Below, piece after piece: positions 36,543 through 45,381 of a stretch of DNA of 59,812 nucleotides (positions are counted from its first letter, which is position 1; the number at the start of each line of letters is the position of its first letter). Source of the stretch: Paracoccaceae bacterium. GTDB taxonomy: Bacteria; Pseudomonadota; Alphaproteobacteria; Rhodobacterales; Rhodobacteraceae. Below the pieces are notes generated by a model. It saw only the letters and a program-made list of their open reading frames with translations. It ran no database searches and was not told where the DNA came from. The stretch lies in assembly GCA_026709265.1 (NCBI GenBank), contig JAPOTI010000050.1, positions 1 to 59,812 of the forward strand, given 5' to 3'. Made by a program: the position numbers and the translations under genes.

Positions 36543-39500
36543 CTATGCGGCGAGTTTCTCAGCTTCGGTGAGATCAACCGAGACCATTTTGCTGACGCCT
36601 TTTTCCTGCATGGTCACACCATACAATCGATCCATATGCGACATGGTGATCGGGTTGTGTGTGATCACCAGGAATCGTGTTCCGGTGCGTTGGACAATTT
36701 TTTCCATCAGTGAACAGAATTTCATCACATTGGAATCATCAAGCGGGGCATCAACCTCGTCGAGCACGCAGATCGGTGCAGGATTGGCCATGAAAAATGC
36801 AAAAATCAGGGCAACAGCGGTTAATGTCTGCTCACCGCCCGACAACAGGGAGATTGTCGAAAATCGCTTGCCGGGAGGATGGCACAGTATTTCGAGACCG
36901 GTATCTAGCGGATCATCTCCCTCAACCAATTCCAGCCGCGCACTGCCACCATTAAACAATTCACTAAACAGTTGCTTGAAGTTGGTATTGACAGTCTCAA
37001 AGGCGGTCAGCATGCGCTCACGCCCTTCGCTGTTGAGCCCCCTGATGGTTTGTCGCAAACGATTGACGGCGGCTTCCAGATCCTCCTTCTCTCGCTGAAG
37101 TGCATCCATCTCCTCTTGCAGTTCAACAATGTCTTGCTCTGCCATCAGGTTGACAGCACCAATTGCGTCACGGCTCCGCTGCAACCGGTTGACTTCAATT
37201 TCCTGGAGTCCGGCATCAGGCAATGAGTGCGGATCCAGAGACAGTTTCTTGCCCAATGCGTCGGGCGAGCAATTCATCTCATTCTGGATTGCCGACACAG
37301 TTTCCTGCAATTTCACCGCCGCATTGGCACAATCAGCATCCGCCCGGCCTTTCAGTTCCAGGGATCTTGCACAATCGCTGTCGGCCTGTGATGCCTCCTG
37401 AACAGTCAGGCGGGCCTCATTTTCGGCACGGCGTAGTCGGTCCGTGGCGGCGGCACGTTTCTCCTCGGCCATCAAAATCTCCTCGGCCAGGGCAATGCGC
37501 CGTGCCGCCAGTTTGCCAGGTCGCGCTTCGGCTTGTGGAAGGTCCCCTTGCAGACGCTCATATTGGCCAGTCAGGTCGGCGATTCGTTGCCCCGCCTGTT
37601 CCTGGCGCTGCTCCCAGTCCGAGATTTCGGCCGCCGCATCTGCAAGTTTGGCTTCCCGTTCGTCATGCGCGCGTTCCAAGGCGATCATTTGTGACTGCAT
37701 ATGGAGTTTCTGGTCACGGGCATTCACGACCAATTCCTTCAGACGTGCGGCTTCGCTGCTAATGCCGCTGACATCCCTGAGTTGGTGGATCGCCTGTTCG
37801 GCGATGGCAAAAGCATCTCGTGCGGCCTCCGCCTCCCCAACAGCGCGCTTTCGTGCCTCCTTGAGTGAATGCAACGTCTTTTCGGCAATGTCAGATTCCG
37901 CTTCGGCAGCTGACAGTCGACTATTGGCAAGCGCCAGTGCCTCTTCGGCCTGGCGTCGGGATGCACGCGCTTCCTGATCAGCCTTGTTGATTTCAGTGAA
38001 CGCGGCAGTGAGCTGGTTGTGGTGTTCAGCGGCTTCATTCTTTTTCTGTTCGGAAACGGTGATTTCGGATGTCAATCGCTCGAGCCGATTCAATTGTCGT
38101 AACCGTAGGGCTGTGCGCTCCGGGGTTTCCTGTCCGCAGACCATGAAACCATCCCATCGAACCAAATCACCGTTGCGTGTGACAGCGCGCTGTCCCGGCT
38201 TGAGCACGTCCATAATTTCCGCGAGGTGACTCGCCTCGGCTAATCCGATCTGGCTGATACGCCGCTTAAGAAAAGGCGGCACATCAACATGATCGGCCAA
38301 TGGCTCCAATTCTGACGGAAGAGCGGGGAGATCTGCGTCCGGCGCGATGTCATGCCATCCCGTCTGTGTTCCTGACACATTGACCGGAGCAAAAGCGTCA
38401 TCGCCAAACGCGGCACCAAATGCCGCTTCAAAACCTTCATCCACACTTACATGGTTCAGTAAATGCACGGAATCCGCAGCATCATCACGCACAAGGCGGC
38501 TTAATTCCCGCTGCTCAGTGCGCAACGCGCCCAGTTGACTCTCGGCTTCCGACAGCAATTTTTGCGTGTCCGCCAATTGCGTCCGCGTCTGCATGTGGAT
38601 GGTTTCTGATTCCTGCAGCAGAGCTTCGGCTTGTGCGGCTTGAGTTTCTGCATCTGACAGTCGTCCACTGGCATTCTTGATGTTGAGAGAAGCATGCGCA
38701 AGTTGTGCCTCGGCGGTGTTGACAGCGCTGCGCGCTTCCCGTTCACGCTTTTCGCATTCCACTTTTGATGTTCTTGCCCGGCCCATTCGGGCATCAACGC
38801 CATTATGTTCCGAACTGATTTCTGCCATCTGGCGGTTCGCATTATCCAATTCCTGCTCGCGTGATTTCAGGGCATCAGCCAATTCACTGAGCTCTGATGA
38901 AATCTGTTCACGCACAACTGCAAAGTCACCATCCTGGGCAATCAGGCTTTGACGAACTTGAACCAGTCGATTGCAATGTTCGACGGCGTCGTTATAAAGA
39001 TCATTCTCCCTGCCAATTCCTGCCTTGATATTCCTGATTTGCTGTTGAAGTTGCGTCAGAGCCTGTTGGGCAGACGCTTCGTGTGATTGAATCAACTCAG
39101 ACTCGGCACGTATTCTTTGAACCGCTGCTTCGCTTGACGTCGCTTCCGTGCGCAGAGGTTCCAGCAATGCGTTCAGCTCATCCCTTTTCCGGGTCGTGCG
39201 CAGCACGGCAGCTTGCAGTTTGGCGGTGTCGGTTGCACGACGTGACTTGAGCAACTCTGCTTCCTGCGCATGCGATGCCGCCTGATACCAGAGAATATAA
39301 AGTAATCTTGCTTTGGCATTGCGCAGGTCTTCGGCAAGCCGGCGATATCGCTTTGCCTGTGCAGCTTGCCGTTTCAGTGATGTGATCTGACCACCCAGCT
39401 GCCCAAGCACATCATTCACACGTTCAAGATTCTGGGTTGTCGCCGTCAGTTTGAGTTCCGCTTCGTGGCGACGACGATGCAAACCGCCAGTACCTGCAGC

Positions 39501-39998
39501 ATCTTCCAGAATGCCCTTGCGGGCGCTGGGTTTCGAATTGATGATGTCATTGGTCCGGCCTTGACTGATCAGGGCCGAAGAGCGCGCTCCCGTCGCTGAA
39601 TCGGCGAACAACAGCTGCAGATCGCGCCAGCGAACATCGCGACCATTCGCAATAAATGAAGATCCGAGATCACGGTCGATGCGCCGCGCGATGACAAGTT
39701 CCGTATCATCATTGAAACCGGGGGGAGCTGTTCGGTCACTATTGTCGATAATCAACTGGACTTCCGCTGATGATCCCGCAGGACGCGTTGCGGACCCGGA
39801 GAAGATGACATCCTCCATCGCATCACTGCGCACGGCTGAGGGGCGATTTTCACCCATCACCCAACCAATGGCTTCAACAAGATTAGATTTTCCACAGCCG
39901 TTCGGGCCGACAATTCCGCTCAATCCATCCCGGATCGGCAGGTCGGCAGGGTCACAAAAACCCTTGAACCCTCTGATTTTTAACGCACGGAACTTCAC
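36543..39998 (-). CDS. smc: Chromosome segregation protein SMC
   Basis: 1151 residues. N-terminal ATPase half with Walker A GPNGCGKSN (31-39), long coiled coils on either side of a hinge (around residues 510-620), and the C-terminal half with signature LLSGGEQTLTAVAL (about 1051-1064), Walker B ICVLDEVDAPLDD and the H-loop VITHNP. Structural maintenance of chromosomes ATPase that loads with ScpA/ScpB and organises newly replicated DNA. Neither scpA nor scpB is in the window. The usual length confirms an intact gene. Confidence 0.96.
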   Translation of the reverse strand: MKFRALKIRGFKGFCDPADLPIRDGLSGIVGPNGCGKSNLVEAIGWVMGENRPSAVRSDAMEDVIFSGSATRPAGSSAEVQLIIDNSDRTAPPGFNDDTELVIARRIDRDLGSSFIANGRDVRWRDLQLLFADSATGARSSALISQGRTNDIINSKPSARKGILEDAAGTGGLHRRRHEAELKLTATTQNLERVNDVLGQLGGQITSLKRQAAQAKRYRRLAEDLRNAKARLLYILWYQAASHAQEAELLKSRRATDTAKLQAAVLRTTRKRDELNALLEPLRTEATSSEAAVQRIRAESELIQSHEASAQQALTQLQQQIRNIKAGIGRENDLYNDAVEHCNRLVQVRQSLIAQDGDFAVVREQISSELSELADALKSREQELDNANRQMAEISSEHNGVDARMGRARTSKVECEKREREARSAVNTAEAQLAHASLNIKNASGRLSDAETQAAQAEALLQESETIHMQTRTQLADTQKLLSEAESQLGALRTEQRELSRLVRDDAADSVHLLNHVSVDEGFEAAFGAAFGDDAFAPVNVSGTQTGWHDIAPDADLPALPSELEPLADHVDVPPFLKRRISQIGLAEASHLAEIMDVLKPGQRAVTRNGDLVRWDGFMVCGQETPERTALRLRQLNRLERLTSEITVSEQKKNEAAEHHNQLTAAFTEINKADQEARASRRQAEEALALANSRLSAAEAESDIAEKTLHSLKEARKRAVGEAEAARDAFAIAEQAIHQLRDVSGISSEAARLKELVVNARDQKLHMQSQMIALERAHDEREAKLADAAAEISDWEQRQEQAGQRIADLTGQYERLQGDLPQAEARPGKLAARRIALAEEILMAEEKRAAATDRLRRAENEARLTVQEASQADSDCARSLELKGRADADCANAAVKLQETVSAIQNEMNCSPDALGKKLSLDPHSLPDAGLQEIEVNRLQRSRDAIGAVNLMAEQDIVELQEEMDALQREKEDLEAAVNRLRQTIRGLNSEGRERMLTAFETVNTNFKQLFSELFNGGSARLELVEGDDPLDTGLEILCHPPGKRFSTISLLSGGEQTLTAVALIFAFFMANPAPICVLDEVDAPLDDSNVMKFCSLMEKIVQRTGTRFLVITHNPITMSHMDRLYGVTMQEKGVSKMVSVDLTEAEKLAA

Positions 39999-40780
39999 CT
40001 TTTTAGCTCGATAGGTTGTTGCCTGTGACTAGCCTCCGCACTCCGAATGACCATTCCTTAAATCCGCATCTATGTGACTTCAAGAAAATATATCAATATG
40101 TTGAGCTTTCTGTCACATATGGCGCAAAATTGCAACAATATGGCCATATACACACGGATAATGCTCCTGCATGTTATCGTTTGACCGGTCAATTCAGCTG
40201 GAAACAGGCGAGATCGTACACGTTGCGATTCTGCAAACGGATTTTGGTCACCCGGAAGAGGTTCGGTTTCAGATCGAAGAATGGCCCGCGTTGCGCGTCA
40301 AAAAAGAAACATCATCTGATGTCTGTGATTTGCAATCCGGCATCTTCCACATCAGGGTCTGACGCCCGGGTGTCTATATGTTGGTGTCTGCGAACCCGTC
40401 AGAGCAACCGTTCCTGCGCCGCGTTTTCACCTCTCCTCCGGGATTCTGATCTTGTCTGTCGCGGAGATTCAGGTTGATTGACGGGCCACAACCGTCTTTC
40501 CCGTGGCACCCGCCCATATCTTGACGTCGCACACACCACGGTTTTTGCCGCGGTGCCCGCTTGCGTCAGGACACAGGTTCGTCGTGCCAGCCGACATCCG
40601 GAATGAAACGCAATTCGACAACAGGGTGGTTCAAGAGCCACCTGTCAAATCTGCATTTCTCTTGACGTCACCAGGCTGTGCAACCCTATTGGACATCGGC
40701 CAATCCACATGTCAGGCCGCGCATCGGCAAATGGTGGTCGCGAACAACCTCGCGACCACGCTGTCCAACCATTGACGATA
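39999..40780. other. Intergenic/accessory stretch between smc and the nucleotidase gene
   Basis: No gene with a family match. A 63-residue frame at 40171-40362 (+) could be a small protein but has no clear ribosome site or relative. Repeat copy F lies at 40469-40490. Confidence 0.4.
40469..40490 (-). repeat. Interspersed repeat copy F
   Basis: On the minus strand, TGTGGCCCGTCAATCAACCT plus GA, matching copy A at 21 of 22 positions, with looser similarity for a further 25 bases or so. Confidence 0.55.
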
Positions 40781-42292
40781 TCACTGAATGGCCTGCAGCC
40801 GACCGTCAACAGTCGGTGAGATTTCCCGGCGCGCGCTGATATAGTCAAACAGCTGATTGGTCATCAAGACAGCGGCATTTTCGTCAACAATCCGTCGTTT
40901 GGCAGGCAACATGGAGAAACCGTCACCACCTCCCGCGAGATAGTCATTGACAGCGAAGCTGAACGTGCCCTGACGGTCAATATCCGCGCCGTCGACCATG
41001 ACTTTCAACACTCTCTGTCCCGGTTCACGCGATGGATCATAGGTGACCTTGGCCCCGGAAATATGGAGAAATCGCCCGGCACCCTTTTCGATCTCGCTGA
41101 AGCCGTTTTCCAGAATATCGATGAAGTCCTGGCCAGTGATTTCCAATACCACCGTGCTATTGCCGAAGGGTAACTCGCTGACAATATCACGGCGGGTGAG
41201 TGCGGTCCCCGGCTCGTAGAGACGATCAGCACGGATTCCACCGCCATTTGCGGCACCAAGATCGGCACCCGTTGCTTCCCGAACGGCATCCGCAACCAAA
41301 TTGCCAAACGCGGCTTCGCCACCGCGAATTGTGGCGCGGCGGGTATCGAGAGCGGTCTGGGTCACGCCGAGTTCTACATTCAACTCGTCGCTGAGACGGG
41401 CATCAAATTTTTCGACAAGTGCCCTCAGTTCGGGGTCAGGCGCGACTGTTGCGGTATCAACGATCCGATATTCGGCACTCCAGACAAACGCATCACCGTC
41501 ATCCTCCTTGATTCTGTCCAGTATCAGATCAATCACCGTCACCCATTTCGCCTGTTCACCCGACTCGGCAAACAGGAATTCGCCGTCAAATTCCGTGCGC
41601 AAGACATGGTCGTCGCCGCTCAGGAGAATATCCACATCGCGACTTGCCGTGAGTTCGGCATCTTCGCCGACATCGGTATGGGCGAGTGCAATCACCAGGT
41701 CGGCACCAGCCTGGCGCAATGTCTCCGCCTCGCGCGCTGCGGTCTCAACCGGATCCGAGAAACTGATCGTGCCGGGACTCGATTTTACCTGGGTTCCCAC
41801 TGTAGTCAGGCCGAGTATACCAATCTTGTAGTCACCGGTTTCGGCAATGATGGAAGCCACAGCACCCGTGATAATCTCGTCATTTTCATCGACATTATTG
41901 GCTGCAAGAACCGGAAAGTTCGCCTCACTGATTCGCTGACGCGCGACATCGGGACCAAAATCATATTCGTGGTTCCCCATGACCATGGCAGTGAGATCCA
42001 ACTGGTTGAGAATTTCGATCATATGCGCGCCCTCATCCAATCCGGACATCAGCGAGGGAGAAATGGTGTCGCCACCAAAGGTCACAAGGACATGGCCGCC
42101 CTCGGCGCGGCGCGCGTTGATGACCGTCGCGAGACGTGCCGCTCCACCCCGCCCGTCATCCTCGTTCATCCGGTCAAAGTCGTTAAAATGTATGATGGTC
42201 ACGGTTTCAGAAGCCGCAAGGGTCCCGGAAAACAGGAGCGATGCTGCCATCGCAGTCAAGATTCGTACACCTGCTGTGAGAGAAATATTCAT
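40781..42292 (-). CDS. Exported 5'-nucleotidase / metallophosphatase
   Basis: 503 residues from the ATG at the signal peptide (ILTAMAASLLFSGTLAASE). N-terminal calcineurin-like phosphatase: IIHFNDFDR (in place of the usual HxND pattern, HFND), GGDTISPS, MGNHEYDFG, LAHTDVGEDAEL and LSGDDHV (family usually GGHxH). C-terminal 5'-nucleotidase domain: NLVADAVREATGADLGAANGGGIR and NDYLAGGGDGF. Periplasmic hydrolysis of nucleotides or related phosphoesters. The metal-site histidines are partly replaced by Asp (DDH for GHxH), so substrate range may differ. Divergent from the sulfur operon. Confidence 0.88.
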   Translation of the reverse strand: MNISLTAGVRILTAMAASLLFSGTLAASETVTIIHFNDFDRMNEDDGRGGAARLATVINARRAEGGHVLVTFGGDTISPSLMSGLDEGAHMIEILNQLDLTAMVMGNHEYDFGPDVARQRISEANFPVLAANNVDENDEIITGAVASIIAETGDYKIGILGLTTVGTQVKSSPGTISFSDPVETAAREAETLRQAGADLVIALAHTDVGEDAELTASRDVDILLSGDDHVLRTEFDGEFLFAESGEQAKWVTVIDLILDRIKEDDGDAFVWSAEYRIVDTATVAPDPELRALVEKFDARLSDELNVELGVTQTALDTRRATIRGGEAAFGNLVADAVREATGADLGAANGGGIRADRLYEPGTALTRRDIVSELPFGNSTVVLEITGQDFIDILENGFSEIEKGAGRFLHISGAKVTYDPSREPGQRVLKVMVDGADIDRQGTFSFAVNDYLAGGGDGFSMLPAKRRIVDENAAVLMTNQLFDYISARREISPTVDGRLQAIQ

Positions 42293-42563
42293 GATGAAGA
42301 TCCAGTTTATTGCGAAGTCAGGATATGCCCGACTCGATTTCTGACGGGCTTTATTTTCGACCGGCACCTCTATGCTGATCTGTATATCTCCACAATGCGG
42401 AAACCATTCCAGACTGTTCACAAGCCGGGAAATGCCTTGCGCGGGCAGTGTGAGACAGGGATAGTGATATAATCACCATGCGGCATCAGAAGACCGATTG
42501 CGAGTCGGGTTGCTCAGCGTAAATCATGTCGCGGGTCCTGCTGCGAGAATGCAGGGAGCGGGA

Positions 42564-42577
42564 TTGATCCGGATCAA
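42564..42577. promoter_or_regulatory. FNR/FixK/DNR-type binding site
   Basis: TTGATCCGGATCAA, a perfect TTGAT-N4-ATCAA box (16-base palindrome counting the flanking A and T). Lies 210 bases before the rhodanese start and 271 before the divergent nucleotidase start. Suggests oxygen- or nitric-oxide-responsive control of the sulfur operon. Confidence 0.7.
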
Positions 42578-42620
42578 TGAGTGGACGTGATGTCAAGAAA
42601 AGGAAAGACACGCTTCATTT

Positions 42621-42652
42621 TGCAAATGATTCGCATGGCTTTCTCATTTGCA
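42621..42652. promoter_or_regulatory. Inverted repeat downstream of the FNR-type box
   Basis: TGCAAATGA (42621-42629) and TCATTTGCA (42644-42652) are perfect inverted repeats with a 14-base gap. It may be an operator or an RNA hairpin in the leader of the sulfur operon. Confidence 0.5.
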
Positions 42653-42787
42653 GGAGTCACGACGACTTTTGACTGTTTTGATGACAAATATCAGAACATT
42701 TTCGTATTTTTTCAGTGAGGGCAGGGGTTGAATACGCACGCGGTACGGCATAGCTCCGCTGTTGCAACAGTCATTATGGATCGAACA

Positions 42788-43714
42788 ATGAAATTTCTGT
42801 CTATTGCCGCCGCTTCTGTCATCGCGATGGCGCATGCGGCAGCGGCTTCCACTTTTGGCCCCCTCGTCACGCCACAAGAGCTCGCCTCTTCGCTTGATGA
42901 GTCATCTCCTGTCATCATCGACATACGCGGTGACCTCTATGCAGAGGGGCATCTTCCCGGTGCGCTTTCCGCCCCTTACGGACAGTTCCGTGGGCCGAAG
43001 ACCAATCCGGGTCAGATCCTCGAAGCACGTGAATTGGAGTCGCTCTACGAGTCCCTGGGCCTCCAGCTCAATGAACCCATTGTCATCGTTTACGAAGGGG
43101 GCTCATCGTCAGATTTCGGCGCTGCAGCACGGGTCTACTGGACCCTCAAATCCACCGGTTTTGAAGATCTTACAATTTTGAATGGGGGCTACCGGGCATG
43201 GACCGCGGCAAATCTCCCGACCAGCAAGGATCCGGTGATCCCCGTGCCAAGCGAACTGGACATCACTTTCTCTCAACAATGGACCGTGACCACGGATGAA
43301 GCTGCGGAAAAAGCGCTGGATGGCAGCGCATTACTTGTTGATGCGAGAACAACAGAGTTTTTTGAGGGCGACAAGAAACATCCAGCGGCGGCCCGGCCGG
43401 GAGCCGCACCGGGTGCTGTCAACTATGTTTTTGCCAAATTCTTCGACAGCGGTTCGGCAGCGATTCAGTCGCGCATTGACACCGATGCCGTCAAGGAAGC
43501 CATTGGCCTCTCTGAGGGTGATGAGGTGGTCGCATACTGCAATACAGGACATTGGGCGGCGATCAACTGGTTTGCATTGTCTGAAGTTGGCGGCATCGAC
43601 AATGTCAAACTCTACCCCGGTTCGATGGTCGAATATTCGCAGGCAGGTCACCGGATGATGAACACGCCCGGACTCTTCAAGAATCTGAAGAATCAGCTTC
43701 TTGGTGACAACTGA
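42788..43714 (+). CDS. Exported two-domain sulfurtransferase (rhodanese/TST type)
   Basis: 308 residues from the ATG with a signal peptide (FLSIAAASVIAMAHAAAAS). Two rhodanese domains: the first (IIDIRGDLYAEGHLPGA) is inactive because its active-site loop reads VIVYEGGSSSDFG with no Cys; the second carries Cys251 in VVAYCNTGHWAA. Substrate would be thiosulfate or another sulfane donor in the periplasm. Its stop directly abuts the GTG of the transporter gene. Position after the FNR-type box suggests induction at low oxygen. Confidence 0.9.
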   Translation: MKFLSIAAASVIAMAHAAAASTFGPLVTPQELASSLDESSPVIIDIRGDLYAEGHLPGALSAPYGQFRGPKTNPGQILEARELESLYESLGLQLNEPIVIVYEGGSSSDFGAAARVYWTLKSTGFEDLTILNGGYRAWTAANLPTSKDPVIPVPSELDITFSQQWTVTTDEAAEKALDGSALLVDARTTEFFEGDKKHPAAARPGAAPGAVNYVFAKFFDSGSAAIQSRIDTDAVKEAIGLSEGDEVVAYCNTGHWAAINWFALSEVGGIDNVKLYPGSMVEYSQAGHRMMNTPGLFKNLKNQLLGDN

Positions 43715-44824
43715 GTGAAGCCGGAGGCCCACATTTTTCTTCGGCGCTCAATATTGATGGTTGCGGCGGTGGCAGCAATTGCTGCCGTCGCGCTGTTTGT
43801 TGGCTTGCGTTACGGTCTGCTACTCGCCGTCGGAATGGGATTTGGTCTTGTGCTTGAGGGGATGCGATTTGGTTTTGCCGGGCCATGGCGTGCCATGATC
43901 GTAGACCGTAACCCATCAGGTATTCTTGCACAGCTCTTGGCCATCGCATTGGTCGCCATCGTTGCGATACCCATTCTTGAGCTTCGCGGGGATGAGTTGA
44001 CAAGTGCTGCAGCGCCCATCGGATATGCCATGGTCGGGGCGGCATTTTGTTTTGGTGTCGCCATGCAGATTATTCTCTCCTGTGGCTCAGGAACATTGGT
44101 CAATGCGGGCTCAGGCAATCTGATTGCACTGATCGCCCTGCCGCTCTTTGCGATCGGCAGTTTTGCCGGTTCGCAGCATCTGCACTGGTGGACGGGACTG
44201 GGCGCCTTGCCCGTTTATGAATTGAGGGGATTTTCAGGTCTCGTTTTGACTCTGGCAGGCCTCGCGGCTGTTGCCATGCTTGTGCTTTATGTGTCGCCCA
44301 AGCGGCAGCGCCAAATTCCCCGTCGCTACCTGGTCGCTGCCTGTTTGCTGGCCGGTCTGGCGATTCTGAATATTGTGATCGCCGGACAACCCTGGGGCGT
44401 GGTTTATGGGCTTGGCTTGTGGGTGGCCAAGGGAGCAGTGGCGACCGGTGTTGACCTGTCAACATCGACTTTCTGGTCAGTTCCGTCGAGTGTTGAACGG
44501 TTGCAGGAAAGTCTTTTTACTGATTATACCTCGCTTACCAATATCGGAATACTTGTGGGTGCGTTCGCAGTGGTTTGCTGGCGACAGGGTGGATTATCGC
44601 AGAAGTTGCCGCGATTGACCTGGCAAGCGTGGGCTGTTGCCGCGATTACCGGTTTTGTGCTCGGTTATACCGCCAGACTGGCTTTTGGCTGCAACGTAGG
44701 GGCCTTCTTCTCAGGCATTTCGACGGGGAGTGCACATGGTTGGGTCTGGTTTGGGGCGGCTTTTCTTGGTGCCTGTATCGGTGTGCGTATCAGACCCGCT
44801 GTAGGGCTGGCGGTAAAATCATGA
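43715..44824 (+). CDS. YeeE/YedE-family sulfur-compound transporter (TsuA-like)
   Basis: 369 residues; GTG start immediately after the rhodanese stop. About nine or ten membrane segments. Conserved cysteine loops of the family are present: IILSCGSGTLVNAGSGN and LAFGCNVGAFFSGISTGSAHGW, which in TsuA pass thiosulfate across the membrane. Next to an exported rhodanese this fits uptake of thiosulfate or persulfide-bound sulfur. Its stop overlaps the start of the 54-residue peptide gene as ATGA. Confidence 0.9.
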   Translation: MKPEAHIFLRRSILMVAAVAAIAAVALFVGLRYGLLLAVGMGFGLVLEGMRFGFAGPWRAMIVDRNPSGILAQLLAIALVAIVAIPILELRGDELTSAAAPIGYAMVGAAFCFGVAMQIILSCGSGTLVNAGSGNLIALIALPLFAIGSFAGSQHLHWWTGLGALPVYELRGFSGLVLTLAGLAAVAMLVLYVSPKRQRQIPRRYLVAACLLAGLAILNIVIAGQPWGVVYGLGLWVAKGAVATGVDLSTSTFWSVPSSVERLQESLFTDYTSLTNIGILVGAFAVVCWRQGGLSQKLPRLTWQAWAVAAITGFVLGYTARLAFGCNVGAFFSGISTGSAHGWVWFGAAFLGACIGVRIRPAVGLAVKS

Positions 44825-44985
44825 CGCGGACTGTCACCACCAGCCTGGCATTGGCACTCATTGCCTTGTTGGTATTGATGGATGTCTCGACTGCAGCGTT
44901 CAATCCCTATGGCGCGCCAGCACCATTTGCCTTGGGTTCGGGCGTCCAAAGTGACGGGGCCTTCTGCGCGGTGCTCCCGGAGTAG
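44821..44985 (+). CDS. 54-residue exported peptide, third gene of the sulfur operon
   Basis: ATG overlaps the transporter stop (ATGA). Sequence: a hydrophobic N-terminal segment (SLALALIALLVLMDV) that looks like a signal peptide, then FNPYGAPAPFALGSG and a C-terminal FCAVLPE with one Cys. No family known to me. Tight coupling and the signal argue that it is a real gene; the single Cys could serve as a sulfur acceptor, which is speculation. Confidence 0.6.
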   Translation: MTRTVTTSLALALIALLVLMDVSTAAFNPYGAPAPFALGSGVQSDGAFCAVLPE

Positions 44986-45381
44986 TTTGCGTATCCCTCT
45001 GGCCGTTCTTCCCGTCCATCACCATTTATCAAACTTCAACCGGCAGCAGAATTACGCTCCTGTCGGCACAATGCGAAATCGATAACGACACGTCATCGAT
45101 CTGGAAAAACGCAACGCAGATGCGGAACAAAAGTTCAGACACCGAGGCCGAAAATTCAACGCAACCCGACTCAAGCTGTTCCGTTATCTGCGGGGTATGT
45201 CGATTGACGATCAGTGGATCCAAGCGACTGTCGGCATGACATTCGTTCCCCTTGGCATCGCATCGCAGGCTGTTCGCTGTTTACAAACTGTGCATGATCA
45301 CACCATAAGTTTCTTTACATTTGCCGAGTTTGATGGAAGGCGGATTGTCCGGCAATCCTGGACAGGCAGAAAATCACTGCA
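44986..45381. other. Intergenic region before the MFS gene
   Basis: About 400 bases; a frame from 45087 runs through it without a valid start until 45197 and has no relative that I recognise. No terminator or promoter seen. Confidence 0.35.

Larger units (their letters stand above)
42293..42787. other. Divergent regulatory region, nucleotidase/sulfur operon
   Basis: 495 bases without a gene. Holds the FNR/FixK-type box (42564-42577) and a nine-base inverted repeat (42621-42652), both described separately. Confidence 0.5.

Noticed and set aside
40171-40362. 63-residue + strand frame
   Set aside because: No ribosome site or relatives; left as a possibility within the gap description.
41329-41340. 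Further TGTGGCGCG match inside the nucleotidase gene
   Set aside because: Only nine bases match and it is in normal coding sequence, so chance is sufficient.
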